DNA from: Pseudomonadota bacterium
GTDB taxonomy: Bacteria; Desulfobacterota; Syntrophobacteria; Syntrophobacterales; Syntrophobacteraceae
Direction: 5' to 3'
Length of the DNA stretch: 48,031 bases
Assembly: GCA_023442755.1 (NCBI GenBank)
Contig: JAEZXS010000279.1
Span: 1-48,031, forward strand
The notes under the pieces: model-generated
Database searches by the model: none
Told to the model about the DNA's origin: nothing
Seen by the model: only the letters and a program-made list of their open reading frames with translations
Translations under genes and position numbers: made by a program
Shown here: positions 42,950 to 48,031 of the stretch, piece by piece
Position numbering within the stretch: position 1 is the stretch's first letter
How the letters are laid out: every line of letters begins with the position of its first letter

Positions 42950-45169
42950 TCAGCCAAGTATCGAATCCATAGTCAAAGCGGGATGTCCCACCTTCTCGAG
43001 GAAAGCGTAAATCTCGTCTTCGGTCGTTCCCTGTTCTTCGGTTGCGATCATGTCGATGAAATTGGGGATGCCAATTTCTTCGCCGCGCTTGATGAGACGA
43101 TCCCGGAGTTCCTCTTTGAGGATCTTCGGCATCCAGACAAGCCGCTTCAGACCGCCGTCGCCGGCGACGAATTTGCGCTGCGTGATGTTGTACTTGCTGT
43201 GGCCGACAAAGCCCGGCGTAACGTTTCCGCCGCCGATGGTGCCGGCAAGGGTGGTGAACTTCATACCGCTCGGGGTCATGCCCGCATAGTCGCGGTTGAC
43301 CGTCATGATGCCGTTGCACATGGGCAGAACCGCGGCAATACACTCGCAGCACCCGCAGGTCGTCATTGGATCATAGACCAGGCTGTAGAAGTTGTAGCGC
43401 TCGATGGACTGGCGCGAAGCCTTGTAGACGAAATCGTTTACTCCCTTCCAGTTGCCCAGCTTCGGATCCAGGGTTTCGCCTTTCTGAATCGGCTGGTTGG
43501 GGCCGGTCGGGTTGATTTCGTTGGATGCCTTGCAGTCGAGCCAGTTGTAGGCGCCGCAAAGACCCGTACGTTCCGGGCTGATCACGCAGACGTGGGTCGG
43601 AGCGAACGACTGGCAGAGCGTACAGGAGTAGTAGGTCTCGGTTCCTTCGTCCGTCATGCCTTCGATGCGTTCGTCGCGCACCTTGTAGGCGTGCTGCGCT
43701 TTCGGCAGCATTTCATGGACCTTGGCTTCGTCCGTGAAGATCGTGACCTGGCACTTATCGAAGATAGCGCCGAAATCCTGGTGGAACTTGGCATGCAGTA
43801 TCTTTCCGATATGCTCCAGGGTGAAACCCTTGTCCACCGCCTGCTTGCCGATCCGGTACCATGCGATGTCGCGCTGTCCGATATGCATGACGCCCTGCGC
43901 ATAGTTTACGAGGTGGTGAATCTGCCGTTCCAGGATCGGTTCATAGTCTTCCTGCATCTTGCGGCCGGCAATCTGGACGAAAACGGCCAGGGGCAGACGG
44001 CTGCCCGCCTGGACGTCGCCGATGTTGGGACCGACGATTTCGACCTTTCCGTCTTCCACCGCATCCATGTCTGCAATCTGGACCAGCTCGCAGCACGGGG
44101 TCTTCCCGCCGCCGCATTCCAGGTAGACGTCATCCTTGCGCACCCGCTCGCCCTCGAAGGCCGGGCCGTAGGAAACGGGGATCGGGATTTCGGTGATATT
44201 TACCTTCAGGCCGCGCACTTCGATCGACTTCGAGGTGATGTGATCGTAGGGTACGCTCGATACGACATGTTCGTACGTACAGATACCGGTGGGCAGGATC
44301 TCGGGAATGTCCGAATCCGCGATGGTCGGGAAGCCCCAGTTGATTGCTCCCGCCGCGTTGGCCGCCCACTCGGCGTTTACTTCGCCCAGTGCGTTCACGA
44401 AGGCGAAGATACGGTCTTTGTTGTACTTGAGAATCGTCTTGAAATCCCCGGGTTTGACGCCGCCGAAAGCCATTGCGGCGCGGTTGGCAAAACCTAGCGC
44501 GAAGACGGCTGCGGAGATATCGGGGCCGAAAGGAACGAGGCGCGTGTTCCAGCCGATCTGCACGCCGGCTTCCACGAGCTGCTGGGAAAAGCTGGTGCCA
44601 GACTGGTTGGCGCACATGAAGACATACAGGTTCTTTTTTTGGTAGTCTTCGGCGATCATCTTGGCGATTTCCGGATTGGGGGCCGCGCCAACGATGGCGG
44701 CAAAACCCGGTGCGCTGCCGTCGACGAACTCGACGCCTCTTTTCCTCATGATCGTATCATCTGCGGCGCCCAGCCAGATGCGCCCTTTTTCCATATCGCA
44801 TTCTTCGCCCTGGCAGTAAAAGTCGGGGTCTTCGACGTAGCGGATCGCCTCGACGACTTCTTCTGCAAGCAGCGCGGCCATGCCGGCATCCAGCGTGCCG
44901 CCTAGATAGGGCAGATTGATGTTGTACTCCGCCTTGATGTGCGCCGGGAGAAGCTCGCGGCACATCTTCATGACGGGCTCGGCATCGGCCAGCTTTTCGA
45001 CTTTGATGCCGAGGATCGAATAAATTATCGGAAGGTAAAATGCTGTATTGGGGAAACCGATAGGCTGGTTCGGCCCGAATTTATCCATGGCCTGCTGAAA
45101 CTTGCCCTCGGCCTTGGACACTATATTGTAAGCTCCCTGGATAGCAGCAAAACAGACTAACCTGGACAT
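42950..45169 (-). CDS. acsB: Acetyl-CoA synthase subunit of CODH/ACS
   Basis: 739-aa bacterial-type acetyl-CoA synthase. It assembles or cleaves acetyl-CoA from CO, a methyl group and CoA at the A-cluster. Cluster ligands are all present: Cys516, Cys519, Cys528, Cys538 for the [4Fe-4S] (CTLCQSFAPTHVC, GLCGAYNW) and Cys605-Gly606-Cys607 for the nickels (TTCGCCEC). These are offset by ten from the Moorella enzyme. The N-terminal domain, which contacts CO dehydrogenase and channels CO, is present, unlike in archaeal ACS. It follows acsA by 84 bp with a hairpin between. Confidence 0.97.
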   Translation of the reverse strand: MSRLVCFAAIQGAYNIVSKAEGKFQQAMDKFGPNQPIGFPNTAFYLPIIYSILGIKVEKLADAEPVMKMCRELLPAHIKAEYNINLPYLGGTLDAGMAALLAEEVVEAIRYVEDPDFYCQGEECDMEKGRIWLGAADDTIMRKRGVEFVDGSAPGFAAIVGAAPNPEIAKMIAEDYQKKNLYVFMCANQSGTSFSQQLVEAGVQIGWNTRLVPFGPDISAAVFALGFANRAAMAFGGVKPGDFKTILKYNKDRIFAFVNALGEVNAEWAANAAGAINWGFPTIADSDIPEILPTGICTYEHVVSSVPYDHITSKSIEVRGLKVNITEIPIPVSYGPAFEGERVRKDDVYLECGGGKTPCCELVQIADMDAVEDGKVEIVGPNIGDVQAGSRLPLAVFVQIAGRKMQEDYEPILERQIHHLVNYAQGVMHIGQRDIAWYRIGKQAVDKGFTLEHIGKILHAKFHQDFGAIFDKCQVTIFTDEAKVHEMLPKAQHAYKVRDERIEGMTDEGTETYYSCTLCQSFAPTHVCVISPERTGLCGAYNWLDCKASNEINPTGPNQPIQKGETLDPKLGNWKGVNDFVYKASRQSIERYNFYSLVYDPMTTCGCCECIAAVLPMCNGIMTVNRDYAGMTPSGMKFTTLAGTIGGGNVTPGFVGHSKYNITQRKFVAGDGGLKRLVWMPKILKEELRDRLIKRGEEIGIPNFIDMIATEEQGTTEDEIYAFLEKVGHPALTMDSILG

Positions 45170-45204
45170 GCTGAACTCCTTCTTCTGTTTTTCCTTTTAA
45201 CGCT

Positions 45205-45221
45205 GCCGGCTTCAAGCCGGC
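45205..45221 (-). other. Intercistronic hairpin between acsA and acsB
   Basis: GCCGGC-TTCAA-GCCGGC (45205-45221) sits in the 84-bp gap before acsB. On the minus strand the 3' side continues AGCGTTAAAAGG with no T tract, so it is more likely an RNA-processing or stability element than a terminator. Confidence 0.5.
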
Positions 45222-45253
45222 TTTGAATGAACTACTTAACGGAATTGCCCGGT

Positions 45254-47251
45254 TTACCCTTGTGCTGCTCTCCGGTCTTCCATGCTGAAGAGTTTGCGCT
45301 CCTTGGTGTCGGAAAGTCCGAGCGCCGCCCGCTTCTTTTCGATATGCTCGATTACCATCTGGGCGATTTCGTACGGATCGGTCGCGAATCCCCATTTCCC
45401 GAAGCCCTGTTCTTCCAGTCCATTGAACAGCAGGTCGTGGAACCGCGTCCCCTCGACTGCCGGGAAGGTTACGCCGAAGATGGTGTATACGCCCGAAGCC
45501 ACAAAGTACTGCCCGATGCAGATGGCTTTCTCGCTCATGTACTCGGGAGCGACGCCCGCGACCGGGAGGTCGGAGATCTTGTCTCCAAGGCCGCCGATGC
45601 GCACCATCTCGGAGCAGGCCATGAGGATACGGCTGTTGTCAACGCAGGAGCCCAGGCTCAGGACGGGCGGAATACCAACCGTCTCGCACACTTCCTGGAG
45701 TCCTTCTCCGGCGAGAACCGCCGCATCGGGTTTGAGAAGCCCCGCCTTGGCCAGGGCGATCTGGGAGCAACCGGTCTGAACGACCAGGATGTTGTTCTTG
45801 ATCAGTTCCTTTACCAGTTCGACGTGCACATAGTCCTGCTTTACACGGGGGTTGGTGCAGCCGACAACGCCCGCGACGCCACGAATGCGGCCGTTGATGA
45901 TATTCTCGTTCAGAGGAGTGTAGGAAGCGCGGAAACGGCCGCCCAGCATGTAGTTCACATATTCATGCGAGAAGCCGTGAACTCCCCAGTTCTTGACCTG
46001 CGGGATCGTGACCTTGCCGGGGCGGTTCTTGAAACGCTCGATCGCCAGCTCGATGATCTTGTTCGGAGCATCGTACGGATCGTGTTCGTTGAATTCGATA
46101 TGGGTAGCGCCTTCTATCTTGGCGCGGGGATTGGTGGTGAAAAAGCGCGTTCCGTAGCACTTTGCCGTCGTCGTGAGGGCCTGCATGATGCACTGGACAT
46201 CCACGGCCATTGCATCCACGGCGCCCGTTGCGATGATGGGCTCACTGCTGACGAAGTTTCCGGCATGCGGAATGCCGTGACGGCCTAGCATCTCGGCGCC
46301 CGAACAGCACATTCCCAGCAGGTTGATTCCGGCGGCCCCGGCGACTTTCGCCTTTTCCAGGTTTGCCGGGTCATTCGAAGCGGCGATGAGGGATTCGAAA
46401 AGAAGGGGTTCATGGCCGTTGACGACGATGTTTACCTGGTCTTCCTTGAGGAAACCCATATTGGCGCCGGCCACCCTGGGCTCGGGGGTGCCGAAAAGGA
46501 TGTCGGAAATCTCGGTTGCAACCATCGATCCACCCCAGCCGTCGGCAAGAGCGGTCCGGGAGCACTGCTTTACGATGTTCTCATAGTCCTGGTCCACACC
46601 CATGTGCGTGCGGTGCATGATTTCCATGATCTCGCGCATTGCTCCGCGGGGTACGATTCCCGCTTTGCGCCACAGTTCGAGTGTCTTGGGGGGAACGCGC
46701 TTGGCGAAGGGAATTTCCCCTTCCACCTGGGTGTAGGTACGTTCGAGTTCTTTATAAAGATCGAGGGCGATTTCCTTGGTTGTCCTGCCCTCGACGGGGA
46801 TGTCTATGCTCTGCGCGACCTTGCGGAGTTTTTCTTCATCCTGAATCCGGTATTCCTTGATCTTGCCGTTTACCACATCCCGGAACACGTCCAGCATGGC
46901 CATGCCGTGGTCGGTGTGCGCGGCGCCGCCGCCGGCAACGCTTCTTGCAAAATTACGGGCGGCGATCGTATCTATATTGGCGCCACAGACGCCGGTCTTG
47001 GAGTACGGGTCTTTGGAGTTCAAACGGCACGGGCCCATGAAGCAGTTCTTGCAGCAGGCGGCATCGGAGCCGATGGGGCACGCCTTCATCTCGGCTGCCC
47101 GCGTGAATACGGTTCCTACTCCATCCGCTTCCGCCTTCCGGAGCATCTGGAGGGTGGTCTGGCATGAGGTCATTTCGCGGAAATCGGTCTTCTTTGCCTT
47201 CTTTTCTTCCGCTGCCACGACCGGTTTTTCTTTCTTTTCATCTTGAGACAT
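45254..47251 (-). CDS. acsA: CO dehydrogenase catalytic subunit of CODH/ACS
   Basis: 665-aa Ni-Fe CO dehydrogenase, interconverting CO and CO2 and feeding CO to AcsB by a tunnel. D- and B-cluster cysteines are Cys58, Cys66 and Cys67, Cys70, Cys75, Cys89 (ACPIG, ACCKNCFMGPC, GVCGA), offset by one from Moorella AcsA. Downstream blocks for the C-cluster include NLLGMCCSGAE, QTGCSQIALAKAGLL and SLGSCVDNSRI. A Lys/Glu-rich 22-residue leader precedes the fold. ATG 47251 follows GAGGTGG; an ATG four codons earlier is possible. It is the second gene of the operon in this window. Confidence 0.97.
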   Translation of the reverse strand: MSQDEKKEKPVVAAEEKKAKKTDFREMTSCQTTLQMLRKAEADGVGTVFTRAAEMKACPIGSDAACCKNCFMGPCRLNSKDPYSKTGVCGANIDTIAARNFARSVAGGGAAHTDHGMAMLDVFRDVVNGKIKEYRIQDEEKLRKVAQSIDIPVEGRTTKEIALDLYKELERTYTQVEGEIPFAKRVPPKTLELWRKAGIVPRGAMREIMEIMHRTHMGVDQDYENIVKQCSRTALADGWGGSMVATEISDILFGTPEPRVAGANMGFLKEDQVNIVVNGHEPLLFESLIAASNDPANLEKAKVAGAAGINLLGMCCSGAEMLGRHGIPHAGNFVSSEPIIATGAVDAMAVDVQCIMQALTTTAKCYGTRFFTTNPRAKIEGATHIEFNEHDPYDAPNKIIELAIERFKNRPGKVTIPQVKNWGVHGFSHEYVNYMLGGRFRASYTPLNENIINGRIRGVAGVVGCTNPRVKQDYVHVELVKELIKNNILVVQTGCSQIALAKAGLLKPDAAVLAGEGLQEVCETVGIPPVLSLGSCVDNSRILMACSEMVRIGGLGDKISDLPVAGVAPEYMSEKAICIGQYFVASGVYTIFGVTFPAVEGTRFHDLLFNGLEEQGFGKWGFATDPYEIAQMVIEHIEKKRAALGLSDTKERKLFSMEDRRAAQG

Positions 47252-47326
47252 TTTCCACCTCATAATCCCCTTCCTGGGGAGGTTTGTATTTCAAAAAACA
47301 CGTTCCGTGAGGCTCGTGCAATTGTG

Positions 47327-48031
47327 CTACATCATTTTGGAGATATAGTTCCTGACCAGCTTGATCGATTCCGGGTGTCTCATGATCACCACATCGGCCC
47401 CAGCCAGCATCAGGTCGACCGCAGTGATGGCTTCCATCAGGATGGCGCGCTTCGCGGCGTCCCCCAATTCCGGAGCATCTTCATTGGTCAGGTTGGCTTC
47501 CTTGGACTTCCAGGTCTCGTTTGCGACATTGACGATCAGAGGCTGCTGCAGTTTGTCGTCTTCCTGGGTGAGTGCAGCCTGCATGATGCGCTCGATTACG
47601 GAATAGCTGTATTCCAACCCGTACCCGAGGCCGCCCGTGGTCGGGTCTATCACCAGGTCCGCCGTGTTCACGCCCAGGTTCCCGAGAAGAATGTTGAGCT
47701 GCTTGGCAAGGTTTACGTCTATCGGAGACGATGCGATGACCACGTGATTGTAGCCGAGACAGGCGGCGCCAATCTGCTTGTAATCGCCTTCCTCGACGGG
47801 CGAGATGCCGAGACGGCGGCCGGAACACTTTTCCGCCACAAGCCGCATTACTTCGACATCCTTGTCATGGTTTGCCACCCCCCAGACAACCAAGGGCACA
47901 TCCACCGCGTCGGCTACTTTCTTTACGACCTCGGCGACCTCGGCGGCCGGTTTGTTGTCGCCATTGGGGTCCGCGCTCTTGGTCTGAACGACGATTATAT
48001 CCGCACCGTATTCCTCTACGCACTTACGGGC
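47327..48031 (-). CDS. acsD: Corrinoid/iron-sulfur protein, small (delta) subunit, 5' truncated by the window
   Basis: The last 234 codons of AcsD; the reading frame is open to the right edge (first visible residues ARKCVEEYGADIIVVQTKSA). It is a TIM-barrel subunit that pairs with AcsC around the corrinoid. Typical blocks: LVVWGVANHDKDVEVMRLVAEKC, GYNHVVIASSPIDVNLAKQLN, LVIDPTTGGLGYGLEYSYSVIERI, and the end GADVVIMRHPESIKLVRNYI. The stop lies 75 bp before acsA. The remaining N-terminal part and the operon promoter are outside the window. Confidence 0.95.
   Translation of the reverse strand, partial: ARKCVEEYGADIIVVQTKSADPNGDNKPAAEVAEVVKKVADAVDVPLVVWGVANHDKDVEVMRLVAEKCSGRRLGISPVEEGDYKQIGAACLGYNHVVIASSPIDVNLAKQLNILLGNLGVNTADLVIDPTTGGLGYGLEYSYSVIERIMQAALTQEDDKLQQPLIVNVANETWKSKEANLTNEDAPELGDAAKRAILMEAITAVDLMLAGADVVIMRHPESIKLVRNYISKMM

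Noticed and set aside
1..48031. tRNA or rRNA genes
   Set aside because: No cloverleaf or rRNA-like sequence was recognised in reading either strand; a covariance-model scan was not possible here.

Overview
This window looks like the chromosome of an anaerobic, sulfate-reducing or syntrophic deltaproteobacterium close to Syntrophobacter. It carries a Wood-Ljungdahl carbonyl branch operon (acsD-acsA-acsB-acsC-acsE), a pyruvate phosphate dikinase, an AhbC-type radical SAM enzyme of the siroheme-dependent heme route, and high-GC genes of deltaproteobacterial character. The assignment is inference from gene content and protein character; no database was searched.

Layout. 1-7.7 kb: a YbiT-type ABC-F gene behind a transcription-attenuator-like leader, a spermidine-synthase-fold protein, an RhlE-type DEAD-box helicase and prfC, separated by gaps packed with interspersed palindromic repeats. 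7.7-18.3 kb is accessory: a decayed IS200-type transposase gene, then a lower-GC three-gene operon on the minus strand (alpha/beta hydrolase, 1365-aa RapA/SNF2-like helicase, Hsp70/actin-fold ATPase), then about 1.6 kb of non-coding repeats, a higBA toxin-antitoxin pair with its promoter/operator, and an exact 228-bp tandem array. 18.3-25.1 kb: a YtcJ-type amidohydrolase and a five-gene minus-strand operon (SAM methyltransferase, phosphatidylserine decarboxylase, PHP-glycosyltransferase fusion, DksA-like factor, receiver-only response regulator). 25.3-33.9 kb: ahbC, a ClpX-like unfoldase without the usual zinc finger, divergent from a Lon-family protease with novel ends, a GH19 lysozyme-like protein, and a small secreted protein under a near-perfect Fur box. 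33.9-37.4 kb: a stand-alone B12-binding domain, a GAF/PAS histidine kinase and a CitE-like lyase. 37.5-48 kb: ppdK and the CODH/ACS operon, which runs off the right edge inside acsD.

How the genes work together. acsD/acsC (corrinoid iron-sulfur protein), acsE (methyltransferase), acsA (CO dehydrogenase) and acsB (acetyl-CoA synthase) form one pathway that makes or cleaves acetyl-CoA. ppdK next door would convert pyruvate to PEP for gluconeogenesis from C2 units.

The most interesting candidate is the 8.3-14.7 kb hydrolase-helicase-Hsp70 operon. It is translationally coupled, lower in GC than the genes around it, flanked by transposon debris and repeats, and close to a toxin-antitoxin pair. 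Its parts (a membrane-lipid-type hydrolase, a nucleic-acid translocase and an ATP-driven switch) look like effector, sensor and regulator. I do not recognise it as a named defence system; a conflict function is inference.
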